Assembly: GCF_019645855.1 (NCBI RefSeq)
Contig: NZ_CP080999.1
Span: forward strand, 186,001-250,000
Direction: 5' to 3'
From: Mycobacterium malmoense
GTDB lineage: Bacteria; Actinomycetota; Actinomycetes; Mycobacteriales; Mycobacteriaceae
DNA: 64,000 bases
The notes beneath the pieces are model-generated. The model made no database searches, had not been told where the DNA came from, and saw only the letters and a program-made list of their open reading frames with translations. Every line of letters begins with the position of its first letter. The stretch's first letter is position 1. Position numbers and translations under genes: made by a program. This document shows, one piece after another, positions 1 to 9,331 of this stretch.

Positions 1-126
1 ATTTAGAGAAGCGGTGGGAACAGGTCCTAGGGCGGCGGCGATTGGGCGAACTGCGCGACACCCTACAGATGTTGCTTTACAGCGAATCGAACACGTAGCG
101 GCCAGCCACGCCGAATCTCGGCACCG

Positions 127-1092
127 CTACGGGGTTTTGAGGAAAACGTCGTTGAGCGTGACCGTACGTAGGTCTCGGGACCGGATGATGTCGACGAGTT
201 GCGGGTAGACGTGGGTGACGGGCAGGTGATTGAGGTGTCCGATAACGATGGACTGCGGGGTGAAGTATTGGTCGGCCATCTTCACGATGTAGTCCTCGGT
301 GATCAGCGTGGAATCCGACAACGAACCCGACCACAAGGTCGGGACGGTGTAGCCGAGGTCGGCAGCGACAGCATCGACGTCGGCGTTGCGTTTCGCGTAC
401 GGCGGCCGCCAGTACGGTTTGGCGCCGATGCCGTAGGTCCTCTTCAGGAATTCGTCGTTGCGGGTGATCTGTTGAGCGACCTCGTCTTTCGGCAGGGTGG
501 TCAAATCCGGGTGCGACCAGGTGTGGTTGCCCAGCTGGATCTGGCCGGAATCCACCAACGGTCGAAGTATCGCCGCGTTTTCGGTCCAGGACTTATAAAT
601 CCCGTTGACGAAAAATGTCAGCCGCACGCCGGTGTCCTTGGCGAATTGCGTGTAGGCCCGCACCACTTCGCTGTTGACGCCGTCATCGACGGTCAATGCC
701 AGCAAATCGCCTTGGCCGGGAATCTTGACCAGTGCGCCGCCACCGGGCAGCGGGATGCGAGCGCTCGGCGGTGGTGGCGGTAACAGGGCCGACGGCGCGG
801 TTGGACCGGCGGTTGCCACGCCAGCCCCAGGGGCCTGCGCGAATGTCCGGGGTTGCGGGTCAACGACGAGGCGGGCCGCACCCACGCCGGCAACGGTGGC
901 CGCGGCCAGCGCCCCGAGGAAACGGCGCCGGTTGAACTCCGACGCGGCACGACCCCGACCGGACGTACCCGCAAAGGGGGAGACGGTGAATCCGACGCGA
1001 CCTTTCGCGGGCCGTTTGCGGCGCGCCGTCGGCGCACGCGACCCGGTTCGCGTGTTGCCAAACTCCGCCGCCACAGCAGCGAACGGTACCAC
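127..1092 (-). CDS. Tat-exported polysaccharide deacetylase (NodB fold)
   Basis: Predicted secreted carbohydrate esterase family 4 deacetylase, acting on an N-acetylated cell-wall or extracellular glycan. A twin-arginine signal is visible (RRRFLGALAAA near residue 54, followed by a hydrophobic run). The NodB core follows: TVDDG (metal-binding Asp pair) near 133, H-T-W-S-H-P-D near 192, and R-P-P-Y near 229. The length of 321 is normal for a secreted single-domain enzyme. The start is uncertain: GTG at 1092 gives about 50 residues before the Tat motif, and a later in-frame GTG at 1074 is possible. It is not obviously in an operon; the next gene upstream ends 132 bp away. Substrate is unknown. 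Confidence 0.85.
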   Translation of the reverse strand: MVPFAAVAAEFGNTRTGSRAPTARRKRPAKGRVGFTVSPFAGTSGRGRAASEFNRRRFLGALAAATVAGVGAARLVVDPQPRTFAQAPGAGVATAGPTAPSALLPPPPPSARIPLPGGGALVKIPGQGDLLALTVDDGVNSEVVRAYTQFAKDTGVRLTFFVNGIYKSWTENAAILRPLVDSGQIQLGNHTWSHPDLTTLPKDEVAQQITRNDEFLKRTYGIGAKPYWRPPYAKRNADVDAVAADLGYTVPTLWSGSLSDSTLITEDYIVKMADQYFTPQSIVIGHLNHLPVTHVYPQLVDIIRSRDLRTVTLNDVFLKTP

Positions 1093-1224
1093 CGGCGCTG
1101 GGATTATGTCCGATTCGTTACGGGAGGGTCAGCTGTGAATTCGGCTTCGAAATGGCAACGATCCTGTATACGGCGGCCCACCCGGATGATCGTCGGCTTT
1201 GGCGCTCGCCGGGACAAAATCCCA

Positions 1225-2616
1225 TCAGTGAGGCGCCCCGCCGCCGCGCTGTGGTAACTGGACGGGCTGGGCGCCGGGGGTTCCCAGCGCCGCGGCCAGC
1301 CACGGCAGCGACGCGGCGAACGCCTGGGCGGCGAAGGGCCAGTCGTGCCTGCCCGGTTGGGTAACCACCGCGCAGGTGATCCCGTGGGCGGTGGCGACGG
1401 CGCACAGCGAATTGGCGGCCGCGTCCTGGCCTTCCGGGTTGGCGGCGGGATCGGTGCTGGGAGCGCTGAGGGTGGGGTTGGCTTCCTCGGCGAAGTTGCG
1501 CGGACCGGACGACGCGGGGACGTCGAACCAACCCGATACCCCCGTGTAGTGACCATGCCGATTCATGACGGTGACCGGGTCAAAAGCGGCCCAGGCGGTC
1601 GTGTTACCGCCGAACAGCCGAGCGATGGATTGCTCCTTGCTGCCCGTGTTGGGGCTGCGATCGCCGGCGATGTCCACGAATGCGCTGAACATGTCCGGAT
1701 GCATGACGGCCAAGTCGACGGCGCACGTCCCGCCCATCGACCATCCGGCGACGCCCCAGTTGGCCCGGTCGGCGCTGACGCCGAAATTCGAGACGACGAA
1801 CGGCACCACATCTTTCGTCAGGTGATCGGCGGCGTTGCCGCGGCTCCCGTTGACGCATTCGGTGTCGTTGTCGAACGTGCCGGTGGCATCGACGAACACC
1901 AGCGCCGGGGCGAAACCGTGATGACGGGCGGCGAAGTCGTCGATGGTGCTGAAAGCGCCGCCGGGTCGCAGCCAGTCGGCAGGCGTATTAAACGCCGAAC
2001 TGACCATCATGACCGCCGGCAGCCGGGGCGGCGGATTGCTGCTGAACCACGCCGGAGGCAGATACACCAGCTCCTGGCGGTGGGGAAAGTGCGACGCGTC
2101 GGCGCCGATTGTCACGGGCACCACCACGCCCTTGGTCGGCCTGGTCCCCTCGAGCTGCATTGCGGTGACCCGCAGCCGATCGATTTGATCGGGCAACGGC
2201 TGCGACGTCAGCTGATTCCATGCGGCCAGCACGGTGGGGAAATAGCCAACCCAGCCGTTCAAGGCCAATGCGGCGCACAACACGCACAGGGGTACCGAAA
2301 AAAACGCCAGGCCCCGTCGCCACCAGCGGGCACCCGGCCATCCGAGCAACAGCACCGCGACCGCGAGTCCACTCATCGCGATCCATAGCCACAGCGGCAC
2401 CGGTGCCGGGTCCCCGGCCACACCTATCGACGTGATGTACCAGTAGGCCAGTGCCGTCACCACCGCCGCGAAGCCCAGGGCCACCGGTAGCGCCCAGCCG
2501 CGCCAACGCCGCCTGCGCCATCCGATCGCGCTGACGGCCACGAGCAGCGCGAGCGCTTGCACCGCCGGCGGCAACCAGCCATGCAGCAACGACAGCTGTT
2601 CGACGGAGTGGGGCAA
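1225..2616 (-). CDS. Membrane-anchored alpha/beta-hydrolase esterase (mycolyltransferase-like, PF00756 type)
   Basis: 463 residues. The N-terminal part holds about four hydrophobic segments (residues about 12-135). An extracytoplasmic esterase domain of the esterase-D/antigen-85 fold follows. The nucleophile elbow G-W-S-M-G-G lies near residue 294, and a candidate catalytic His is in GRHDWPF near the C-terminus. The layout resembles mycobacterial membrane esterases with an FbpA-like catalytic domain, so a role in envelope lipid or ester metabolism is inferred. The best start I see is a TTG at 2616 with AAGGT about 8 bases upstream, so the N-terminus is tentative. Confidence 0.8.
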   Translation of the reverse strand: MPHSVEQLSLLHGWLPPAVQALALLVAVSAIGWRRRRWRGWALPVALGFAAVVTALAYWYITSIGVAGDPAPVPLWLWIAMSGLAVAVLLLGWPGARWWRRGLAFFSVPLCVLCAALALNGWVGYFPTVLAAWNQLTSQPLPDQIDRLRVTAMQLEGTRPTKGVVVPVTIGADASHFPHRQELVYLPPAWFSSNPPPRLPAVMMVSSAFNTPADWLRPGGAFSTIDDFAARHHGFAPALVFVDATGTFDNDTECVNGSRGNAADHLTKDVVPFVVSNFGVSADRANWGVAGWSMGGTCAVDLAVMHPDMFSAFVDIAGDRSPNTGSKEQSIARLFGGNTTAWAAFDPVTVMNRHGHYTGVSGWFDVPASSGPRNFAEEANPTLSAPSTDPAANPEGQDAAANSLCAVATAHGITCAVVTQPGRHDWPFAAQAFAASLPWLAAALGTPGAQPVQLPQRGGGAPH

Positions 2617-2696
2617 CGGTCGTGACCTTCGCTATCCGATCGCTCTGCGAGGAACAGCCCACCGATAGTGGCTCTGGAAGCGGCAGGCCAGACCCA

Positions 2697-5000
2697 CTAT
2701 CCCACACCGTCCTCGCGGGTCGTGCTTGCGAAGGAGCGCAGCCGCAGGCTGTTGCCGACGACGAAGACACTGGAGAGCGCCATCGCGGCGCCCGCCAGCA
2801 TCGGGTTGAGCAGGCCGAACGCCGCCAACGGGATCGCGGCGACGTTGTAGCCGAAGGCCCACAACAGGTTTGTCTCGATAGTGCGCAATGTCTGCCGGGA
2901 GAGCCGGATCGCGTCCACCGCGGCGCGAAGATCCCCGCGTACCAGGGTCAGGTCGGCGGCTTCGATCGCCGCGTCGGTGCCGGTGCCCATGGCGAGCCCC
3001 AGATCGGCGGTGGCCAGGGCCGCGGCGTCGTTGATGCCGTCGCCGACCATGGCGACGACCTTGCCCTCGGACTGCAAACGCTTGACCGCGGCGACCTTGT
3101 CGGCGGGCATCACCCCGGCGATAACCTGCGCGATGCCGACCTCGTCGGCGATGCGCCTCGCGACGGTCGCGTTGTCGCCGGTCAGCAGCACCGGCGCCAG
3201 CCCCAACCGCTTGAACTGCCGGACGGCTTCGGCGCTGGTGGGTTTGACGGTATCGGCGACGACCAGGATCCCGCGGGCGCGGCCGTCCCAGCCGGCGACG
3301 ACGGCGGTTTTGCCGTCGCCCTCGGCGCGGGCCTTGGCCGCCGACAATTCGGCGTCGAGGTGCTGGGTCCAGTCGGCCAGCAGGCTCTCGCGCCCGACGA
3401 CGACGGCGTGGCCGTCGACAATGCCTCGCACGCCTTTGCCCTCGACATTGGCAAAGTCCCGGGGCGCGGGCAGGGTGCCGAGTTCCGCCTTTGCTCCCTT
3501 GGCGATCGCCCGTGCGACGGGATGCTCGGAGGCGTCCTCCAACGCCCCGGCGTAGCGCAGCAGCGTTTCGCGGTCGGCGTGCGGGCCGGTGATCACGTCG
3601 ACGACGGCCATGGTGCCGGTGGTCACCGTGCCGGTCTTGTCCAGCACGATCGTGTCGACCTTGCGGGTGGACTCCAGCGTTTCGGGTCCTCTGATGAGCA
3701 CGCCGAGCTGGGCCGCGCGGCCGGTGCCGACCAGCAGCGCCGTCGGAGTCGCCAGCCCGAGCGCGCACGGGCAGGCGATGATCAGCACCGCGACCGCGGC
3801 CGTCAGCGCCGCGGTGATCGGGAACCCGGCGCCGAGCCACACGGCGAGGGTGGCCGCGGCGATGGCGATGACGACGGGGACGAACACGCCGGAGATCCGG
3901 TCCGCGAGCCGCTGCACCTCGGCCTTGCCCGATTGGGCCGCTTCGACGAGCTTGGCCATCTGTGCCAACTGGGTGTCGTCGCCGACCCGGCTGGCGCGCA
4001 CGACCAGGCGCCCGCCGGCGTTCACGGTGGCACCGGTGACGGCGTCGCCCGCGCCGACCTCGATAGGGACGGACTCGCCGGTGAGCATCGAGGCGTCGAC
4101 GGCCGAGGAGCCCGAGACAACGATCCCGTCGGTGGCGATCTTTTCTCCGGGCCGCACCACGAACTCGTCGCCCACCACCAGTTGGTCTACGGGGATGCGG
4201 GTCTCGGTGCCGGGGACGCCGGGGCGCAACACCGCGACGTCCTTGGCGCCCAGCTCCAGCAGGGCGCGCAGCGCGGCGCCCGCACGCCGCTTGGAGCGCT
4301 TCTCGAAGTACCGGCCGGCCAGGACGAACAGGGTCACGCCCGCGGCCACTTCGAGGTAGATGTTGCCCGCTCCGTCGCCGCGGGTGACGGTCAGCTCGAA
4401 GCCGTGGCGCATCCCCGGTCGCCCGGCCGTCCCAAAGAACAGGGCGTACAGCGACCACACGAACGCCGACAGCGTCCCGACCGAGACCAGGGTGTCCATG
4501 GTGGCCACACCATGTTTGAGGTTGGCCCACGCGGCCGCATGGAAGGGATGGGCCGCCCACACGATGACCGGTGCGGCCAGGACCAGCGATGCCCATTGCC
4601 AGTAGCGGAACTGCAGGGCAGGGATCATCGCCATCGCGATGACCGGGACGGCGAGCACGGCCGCGGCAACCACGCGGGTGCGCAGCGATGTCAGCTCGGG
4701 GTCGTCGGACGCCGGCCTTGCGGCGGGTTCGTCGTCGTGGTGGGAGGGGGCCGCGGTGTAGCCGGCCTTCTCGACTTCTGCGATCAACGCCCGGGTGTCA
4801 TACCCGATGGGGACGGTGAGGCTGGCCTTTTCGGTTGCGTAGTTGACCGTCGCGTTGACCCCGTCGAGCTTGTTCAGTTTCTTTTCGATGCGCATCGCGC
4901 ACGACGCGCAGGTCATCCCGGCGATGTCCAGCTCGACGTTGTTCAGCCCGGCCGCCTCGGGCATGGCGCGCTCATTGATCTGGCGTGGACCCGTTTTCAC
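2697..5000 (-). CDS. copA: Copper-exporting P1B-type ATPase (CopA family)
   Basis: Heavy-metal P-type ATPase of 767 residues. It has an N-terminal HMA domain with GMTCASC (near residue 28), the transmembrane metal site CPC (near 410), the phosphorylation motif DKTGT (near 453), the P1B-specific SEHPVA, and GDGIND (near 651). The final membrane helices carry YN and MALSS, the P1B-1 signature expected for Cu(I) export to the cell exterior. The GTG start overlaps the stop of the upstream copper chaperone gene (GTGA), so the two are translationally coupled. An in-frame ATG at 4964 is an alternative. Mycobacteria carry several such pumps (CtpA, CtpB, CtpV); I cannot assign this copy to one of them. 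Confidence 0.93.
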   Translation of the reverse strand: MKTGPRQINERAMPEAAGLNNVELDIAGMTCASCAMRIEKKLNKLDGVNATVNYATEKASLTVPIGYDTRALIAEVEKAGYTAAPSHHDDEPAARPASDDPELTSLRTRVVAAAVLAVPVIAMAMIPALQFRYWQWASLVLAAPVIVWAAHPFHAAAWANLKHGVATMDTLVSVGTLSAFVWSLYALFFGTAGRPGMRHGFELTVTRGDGAGNIYLEVAAGVTLFVLAGRYFEKRSKRRAGAALRALLELGAKDVAVLRPGVPGTETRIPVDQLVVGDEFVVRPGEKIATDGIVVSGSSAVDASMLTGESVPIEVGAGDAVTGATVNAGGRLVVRASRVGDDTQLAQMAKLVEAAQSGKAEVQRLADRISGVFVPVVIAIAAATLAVWLGAGFPITAALTAAVAVLIIACPCALGLATPTALLVGTGRAAQLGVLIRGPETLESTRKVDTIVLDKTGTVTTGTMAVVDVITGPHADRETLLRYAGALEDASEHPVARAIAKGAKAELGTLPAPRDFANVEGKGVRGIVDGHAVVVGRESLLADWTQHLDAELSAAKARAEGDGKTAVVAGWDGRARGILVVADTVKPTSAEAVRQFKRLGLAPVLLTGDNATVARRIADEVGIAQVIAGVMPADKVAAVKRLQSEGKVVAMVGDGINDAAALATADLGLAMGTGTDAAIEAADLTLVRGDLRAAVDAIRLSRQTLRTIETNLLWAFGYNVAAIPLAAFGLLNPMLAGAAMALSSVFVVGNSLRLRSFASTTREDGVG

Positions 5001-5209
5001 GCGACCACGACCGCCTCATAGCCGGCCTCGTCGACCGCGCCCAGCACGGCGCTCGCGTCGACGGGAACAGAACTTGTAACGACGAGCCTGCCCGTGCGCG
5101 CGTTGACGTCAACGCTGACCACACCCGGGATTTGGCCCACCTCGCCCCTGATGGCGGCCTCGCAGTGACCGCAGCTCATCCCGCTCACCCGAAACTCGCT
5201 CGTGTTCAT
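4997..5209 (-). CDS. copZ: Heavy-metal-associated copper chaperone (CopZ-like)
   Basis: 70-residue single HMA domain with the Cu-binding motif GMSCGHC at residues 9-15 and the usual beta-alpha-beta-beta-alpha-beta length. It is expected to hand Cu(I) to the ATPase encoded immediately downstream. I chose ATG 5209 over the longer ORF start at 5287 because AAGGGAG stands about 5 bases before it and because an operator-like palindrome (5222-5244) lies just upstream. The gene is first in a two-gene operon with the ATPase. Confidence 0.88.
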   Translation of the reverse strand: MNTSEFRVSGMSCGHCEAAIRGEVGQIPGVVSVDVNARTGRLVVTSSVPVDASAVLGAVDEAGYEAVVVA

Positions 5210-5221
5210 GACGCTCCCTTC

Positions 5222-5244
5222 GGTATACCCTGCCAGGGTATACC
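5222..5244 (-). promoter_or_regulatory. CsoR-like copper operator palindrome
   Basis: A 23-bp perfect inverted repeat: arm GGTATACCCTG, one central base, then its exact complement arm. It ends 12 bp upstream of the copper chaperone start and abuts the Shine-Dalgarno. The TATACCC/GGGTATA pattern fits the GC-centred pseudo-palindromes bound by CsoR/RicR copper repressors. That identification is inference; no csoR gene is visible in the window. Confidence 0.75.
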
Positions 5245-5346
5245 GTCTCTTCAACGCCCGCGTCCCCGGGGCGTATTCCCTCGTCAAGGGGCCGCTGCCG
5301 CAGACGGGCGTCAGTTCCGGAGGGGGGTGTAGGGGCGCGGCCGGGA

Positions 5347-6168
5347 TCAGACGTAGCCAACGCCGATATCGACCGAAACCTGGGTGGCGGTAACCAATCT
5401 GGATTGATCGGAGGCCAGCCAGGCGACCGCGTCGGCGATGTCTTCGGGTTGGGCGATGCCCTCGGGCAGCAGCGGTTTGTGCATGCCCCGCAGGTGCGGG
5501 TAGGAGTCGGCGGCCGCTTGCAGCGCGTCGCGCATTCGTCCGGTGCCCATCGGGGTGGCGACGGCTCCGGGGTTCAGGCTGTTGACGCGGATGTTGTGCC
5601 GGCCGAGTTCGGCGGCGAACGCGCGCGCCATCCCGACGACGGCGTGTTTGCTTGCCGTGTAGTGGATCATGAACGATTGCATGTTGATGCCGGCGGCGGA
5701 TCCGATGAGGATGATCGACCCGCCGCGGCCGCCGTCGATGATGTGATGAGCGCCAGCCATCACGGTGTTCCAGGTGCCGGTCACGTTGGTGTCGATGGTG
5801 TCGCGGAACGCTTGCGGGGTGATCTGATCCCAGGGTGCCGGACTGCAGATCCCGGCGTTGGCGACGATGATGTCGAGGCGGCCCAGTTCGCCCACCGCGC
5901 GGTCGACGGCGGCCTTGAGCGCGTCAAGCTCGCGGATGTCGACGGCCTCCGTGACGACCTTCCTGCCGTTGGCGTTGACGAGTCGTGCCGTCTCGGCCAG
6001 GTCGCCGGGTGTCGGGGAGTCGTAGGGCACGCTGGACGGCAGCGGGCCGGCGATGTCGACCGCGATGATGTCGGCGCCTTCGGCGCTGAGCCGCACCGCG
6101 TGCGCCCGGCCCTGTCCGCGCGCGGCCCCGGTGATCAACGCGACCTTCCCTGGAATTGATTGGTTCAT
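5347..6168 (-). CDS. Mycofactocin-coupled SDR family oxidoreductase
   Basis: Classical short-chain dehydrogenase of 273 residues: cofactor motif TGAARGQG near residue 11, NAG near 90, catalytic Ser in IGSAAG and Y-T-A-S-K. The insertion after the second beta strand (VDIAG followed by the T-P-G-D-L-A-E-T segment) is typical of the mycobacterial SDR subfamily that holds NAD tightly and passes electrons to mycofactocin. It probably oxidises an alcohol or hydroxy-lipid. ATG 6168 is chosen because AGGAA sits just before it; a TTG 27 bp upstream lengthens the frame without a better ribosome site. Confidence 0.85.
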   Translation of the reverse strand: MNQSIPGKVALITGAARGQGRAHAVRLSAEGADIIAVDIAGPLPSSVPYDSPTPGDLAETARLVNANGRKVVTEAVDIRELDALKAAVDRAVGELGRLDIIVANAGICSPAPWDQITPQAFRDTIDTNVTGTWNTVMAGAHHIIDGGRGGSIILIGSAAGINMQSFMIHYTASKHAVVGMARAFAAELGRHNIRVNSLNPGAVATPMGTGRMRDALQAAADSYPHLRGMHKPLLPEGIAQPEDIADAVAWLASDQSRLVTATQVSVDIGVGYV

Positions 6169-6281
6169 CGGTTCCTGAAATTCCTTTCTTGCCAACCTCG
6201 ATCAACGTCTGGGTCCCGGACACCTGCTGTCACTTCGGCGAAGCGTAGCGTCGACCTCGCTGGCAATAGGAGGGAGACGTC

Positions 6282-6752
6282 GTGACTGTGACCGTTGTTG
6301 ACGCCGGACCGCGACAGGTGAGCCGGTCGGTCGAAGTGGCCGCACCGGCCGCGGAGCTGTACGCGCAGGCCGCCGACCCTCGACGTCACCCCGAACTCGA
6401 CGGATCGGGCACCGTCCGCGACAACATCAGAATGCCGGCGAAACTGGTTGTGGGGTCGAAGTTTTCGACGAGCATGAAGATGTTTGGCGTGCCCTACCGC
6501 ATCACCAGCACGGTGACGGCTTTGAAACCGAACGAAGTGGTCGAATGGCGCCATCCGGCGGGCCACCGCTGGCGGTGGGAATTCGAGTCGCTTTCACCGA
6601 CCCTGACACGAGTCACCGAGACGTTCGATTACCGCGACGCCGGCGCGATCAAGAACATGCTGAAGTACTACGAACTGATGGGCTTCCGGAAGGCCAATGC
6701 GACGGGCATCGAGGCGACCCTGACCAAACTGCGGGATCGTTACGCCCGGTAA
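6282..6752 (+). CDS. SRPBCC family (polyketide cyclase/START-like) protein
   Basis: 156-residue single SRPBCC-domain protein. It opens with the typical [11 protein letters not shown] first strand and ends with a long amphipathic helix. The fold forms a hydrophobic cavity for a lipid or aromatic ligand; no catalytic function can be read off. GTG 6282 is preceded by a strong AGGAGGGAG ribosome site. The gene converges on the PNPOx-like gene with one base between them. It resembles the SRPBCC protein at 26394 in the WRWE motif region, so the two may be paralogues. Confidence 0.8.
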   Translation: MTVTVVDAGPRQVSRSVEVAAPAAELYAQAADPRRHPELDGSGTVRDNIRMPAKLVVGSKFSTSMKMFGVPYRITSTVTALKPNEVVEWRHPAGHRWRWEFESLSPTLTRVTETFDYRDAGAIKNMLKYYELMGFRKANATGIEATLTKLRDRYAR

Positions 6753-6753
6753 G

Positions 6754-7314
6754 TCAGTCCTTCCCCGGATCGTCCGCGTCCCACGGGACCACGCCTGACA
6801 CCCAATGGCTTAGTTGCTCGACCTGGTCGTTGCGATGCAGGTGGCGCGGCGGTGTCGCATAACTCGCGTAGGGCCGACAGCGGATGACCACGCGGTTTTC
6901 TCGCTCGGACATCGCTTGGATGTGGGGCCGCGCCTCCTCGCCGAGCGGTTGGCCGGACATTCGGCCGGCAACCGCCATCATGACGTCGACCGCGAGGTCG
7001 CGGTCTTGATCCAGGACGGCGTCGGCATAGACCTGGAGGTAGGCGAAGGGCCACCGCTCGTCGAGGACGCACAGGCTGACCTTGCCGTCGCGTTCGATGA
7101 CGCGGGCTTTGCCGCGGCCGGCCATGGTGGACACCAGCAGTTCGTCGGTGTCGGTGGGGATGTAGTAGACGACCGACATCGCCGGGCCGTCGTTGCGCCG
7201 ACGGTAACCGAACACACAGGTGCGATGCGTGCGGACGAATTCGCGGCGCTCGGAAGGAAGCATGTCGCGGTCGGTCGGAGGGGTATAGGGCTCCGATGCC
7301 AGGGGAAGCAGCAT
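6754..7314 (-). CDS. Pyridoxamine 5'-phosphate oxidase-fold flavin/F420-dependent protein
   Basis: 186 residues with the split-barrel PNPOx core: a central strand with VVYYIPTDTDELLVST, the basic TMAGRGKARVIERDG segment that usually contacts FMN or F420 phosphate, and CVLDERWPFAYLQV. Mycobacteria have many such F420- or FMN-binding reductases. It diverges from the TetR gene at 7418, and the shared intergenic region carries a 27-bp palindrome, so this gene is a likely target of that regulator. Substrate is unknown. Confidence 0.8.
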   Translation of the reverse strand: MLLPLASEPYTPPTDRDMLPSERREFVRTHRTCVFGYRRRNDGPAMSVVYYIPTDTDELLVSTMAGRGKARVIERDGKVSLCVLDERWPFAYLQVYADAVLDQDRDLAVDVMMAVAGRMSGQPLGEEARPHIQAMSERENRVVIRCRPYASYATPPRHLHRNDQVEQLSHWVSGVVPWDADDPGKD

Positions 7315-7355
7315 GGCGAGACGTCCTTGCTATCAGGGGGATTGACCCCGCCTTT

Positions 7356-7382
7356 ATTAATGGATACAGTGTGTTCATTAAT
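7356..7382. promoter_or_regulatory. Candidate TetR operator, 27-bp palindrome
   Basis: Thirteen-base arms around a central G at 7369. The outer seven bases ATTAATG/CATTAAT are a perfect inverted repeat, and 11 of the 13 arm positions pair overall. It lies between the divergent PNPOx-like and TetR genes, where an autoregulatory TetR dimer is expected to bind. A partial direct copy of the right half (TTAATCGGTAC) follows at about 7378-7388. Confidence 0.65.
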
Positions 7383-7417
7383 CGGTACGGTGTCAAGGCG
7401 TTGTGGAGGCACTCGCA

Positions 7418-8122
7418 TTGAGCGACGTCGGAGAACCCCCCGAGTCGCCGCCGGGCCGCTCCCGCGGCCGCCCGGCCGTGCCGCTGGACCGGATCCTTAC
7501 GGCAGCCCTCGACCTCGTCGACGAGCATGGAGCCGACGCCCTGTCGATGCGTGCCCTGGCGCAGCGCCTGGGATCGGGCACCGCCACGCTGTACCGCCAC
7601 TTCGCCAACCGGTCGGAACTGGTGGCCATGGTGGTTGATCGCATGCTCGGTGACGTCGTACTCGACGCGGAAACGGTTGCCGGGCTGCCGTGGCAAGACG
7701 CCTGCACGTCGTTCGCGCAGCACATGTTCGCCGCGCTGGGCCGCCACGGCAATGTCGCAACCCTGTTGATCGGGCACGTGCCCATGGGGCCCAATGCGCT
7801 GGCCCAGCGCGAGCTGGTTCTGTCGGTCCTACTGAATAACGGCTTCGCGCCGGTGGTCGCCGCGCACGCCTACGCCACGCTCGCCCGTTACGTACTCGGC
7901 TTCGGAATCCAACTCTCCAGATCGGCCACACCCGAACGGGATGCCTCGGTGGCGGCCGCGTTCCACCAGCTCGATCCGTCTCGCTATCCTGCGACGGTCG
8001 CGGTCGCCGACGAGCTCCCCGTTCCGCTGGAGGAGGAGTTCGCATACGGGTTGCGGCTCATCGTCGCCGGACTCGAGCGGTCGCGGGATGAACGCGATCC
8101 CGGCGTCAATCGTGTCCTGTAG
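7418..8122 (+). CDS. TetR/AcrR family transcriptional regulator
   Basis: About 234 residues with an N-terminal helix-turn-helix (ADALSMRALAQRLGSGTATLYRHF near residues 40-62) and a TetR C-terminal ligand domain. I prefer the TTG start at 7418 because GGAGG sits 8 bases before it; GTG 7403 would swallow that site. It probably represses itself and the divergent PNPOx-like gene through the palindrome at 7356-7382. The downstream DUF417 gene is on the same strand 42 bp away and may be co-transcribed. Confidence 0.87.
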   Translation: MSDVGEPPESPPGRSRGRPAVPLDRILTAALDLVDEHGADALSMRALAQRLGSGTATLYRHFANRSELVAMVVDRMLGDVVLDAETVAGLPWQDACTSFAQHMFAALGRHGNVATLLIGHVPMGPNALAQRELVLSVLLNNGFAPVVAAHAYATLARYVLGFGIQLSRSATPERDASVAAAFHQLDPSRYPATVAVADELPVPLEEEFAYGLRLIVAGLERSRDERDPGVNRVL

Positions 8123-8164
8123 GAACAAATTGCCCTCGACATCCATCGCCGGAAGGACCCTTTC

Positions 8165-8614
8165 ATGGCGCCGTGGCTGACCCGATCGGGACAGCTGATC
8201 AGCCGTTACGGCCTGGCGGTCGTCTTGGCCTGGATCGGGTTCGGTAAGTACGTGAAGATGGAATCCCGCGTGCTCATCGAGCACAGCCCGCTGATGAGCT
8301 GGATCTACAACGTATCCAGTGTCGCGACGGTCGCGCGGGGGCTGGGAACGATGGAAATCGTTGCCGCGCTTCTCATTGCGCTGCGGCCGGTGTGGCCGCG
8401 CGTATCCGCGGCCGGCAGTGCTCTGGCGGTGGTGCTATTCCTGGGAACGCTGAGCTTCTTGTTCACCACGCCGGGCGTCGTCGCGTCCCACGCCGGCGGC
8501 CTTCCCGTGTTGTCCGCACTGCCGGGCCAATTCCTGCTCAAGGATCTCGTGCTGGTCGGTGTTGCGCTGTGGACCCTGGGCGACTCGCTTGCGGCGCGAA
8601 AAGCGTGCCCCTGA
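8165..8614 (+). CDS. DUF417 (YkgB-like) four-helix membrane protein
   Basis: 149 residues, mostly hydrophobic, with about four predicted membrane helices: residues about 9-25, 55-75, 80-100 and 118-138. The N-terminal R-Y-G-L-A-V-V-L-A-W-I-G-F-G-K-Y block is the hallmark of DUF417. GGAAGGA precedes the ATG. Family function is not established; some members lie near oxidative or chlorine stress genes. The 3' end overlaps the convergent TetR gene by 77 bp. Confidence 0.8.
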   Translation: MAPWLTRSGQLISRYGLAVVLAWIGFGKYVKMESRVLIEHSPLMSWIYNVSSVATVARGLGTMEIVAALLIALRPVWPRVSAAGSALAVVLFLGTLSFLFTTPGVVASHAGGLPVLSALPGQFLLKDLVLVGVALWTLGDSLAARKACP

Positions 8615-9212
8615 TCAATTCCTTGGCCGACCCCAACGTGGCCGCGTAGGCCGCCGGTGCCAGGTTGGCCGCCTGCTCCGTCAGGCCGCGCGTCAACGCG
8701 TAGATTGCGTTCACGGCGGCGCGCGGGTTGGTGTCGGGTGGCAGCGCTCCCCGCGACCGGGCGTCCTCGACGATGTCAGTTATTATGTCGCGCAACGCTA
8801 TTAGCCCTGGGTACCGCGGCCGGCCGTCGCGCAGGTGCGCGGCGCTTTCGGCGCGCATCGCGCGATCGAACGCGGCCAGGTAGGGATAATCGCGCATCAA
8901 TTGGCCCGACTCGTCCAACACCGCCTCAAGGCGATCGGCGACGTCATGGGCTCGCGCCGCGGCGGACCGCAGCCGCGGCGACGCGATCTCGTCGATTTCG
9001 CCGACGGTCGCTTTGAGCAACTCCGACTTGTTCGGAAAGTAGTGATACAGGCTGCCACTGGTCATGTCGGCGGCCTTGGCGATCTCGCGGATCGTCGCCC
9101 GTGAATACCCCACTTCCGCCACGCAGCGCATGGCCGCGGTGAGGATTCGGGCGCGGGTCTGCTCACCGGTGGCGCCCGCCGGGCGGCCCAATTGAGACGG
9201 CGCGGCGTTCAC
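8538..9212 (-). CDS. TetR family regulator, paralogue A
   Basis: About 224 residues. The N-terminal HTH reads YSRATIREIAKAADMTSGSL then Y-H-Y-F-P-N-K-S-E-L, almost identical to the divergent TetR gene at 9332. The two are tandem paralogues sharing the S-Q-L-G-R-P leader and the L-I-R-G-T-L tail. GTG 9212 is chosen by alignment of this leader; the open frame continues to 9257 but adds unrelated residues. The 3' end overlaps the DUF417 gene. Likely targets are the intergenic region at 9213-9331 and the BVMO promoter. Confidence 0.85.
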   Translation of the reverse strand: MNAAPSQLGRPAGATGEQTRARILTAAMRCVAEVGYSRATIREIAKAADMTSGSLYHYFPNKSELLKATVGEIDEIASPRLRSAAARAHDVADRLEAVLDESGQLMRDYPYLAAFDRAMRAESAAHLRDGRPRYPGLIALRDIITDIVEDARSRGALPPDTNPRAAVNAIYALTRGLTEQAANLAPAAYAATLGSAKELIRGTLFAPQASRPGSTAQHRPARDP

Positions 9213-9281
9213 GGCGCGCCATGCCCGCGGCCGGTCGCTGGTCGACGCGCCGCCCACGTCCGCGCCGCAAGCCAGAAGTAA

Positions 9282-9299
9282 TTGATCATCCGATTATAT
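9282..9299. promoter_or_regulatory. Candidate operator between divergent TetR paralogues
   Basis: The stretch contains TTGATCA (palindromic TGATCA at 9283-9288) followed by CGATTATAT. The same elements, TGATCA then CGATT and ATTATAT, recur at 10017-10037 before the BVMO operon. That recurrence suggests a common TetR-bound module in an otherwise GC-rich context. Assignment to these regulators is inference. Confidence 0.45.
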
Positions 9300-9331
9300 T
9301 CGACGGACAGGACGCGCCAGTGAGGACAACG

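Noticed and set aside
2622..5021. Long plus-strand open frame opposite the copper ATPase gene
   Set aside because: High GC leaves stops rare in the antisense frames. The product is a low-complexity Gly/Asp/Arg/His chain with no domain, while the minus strand encodes a complete P-type ATPase.
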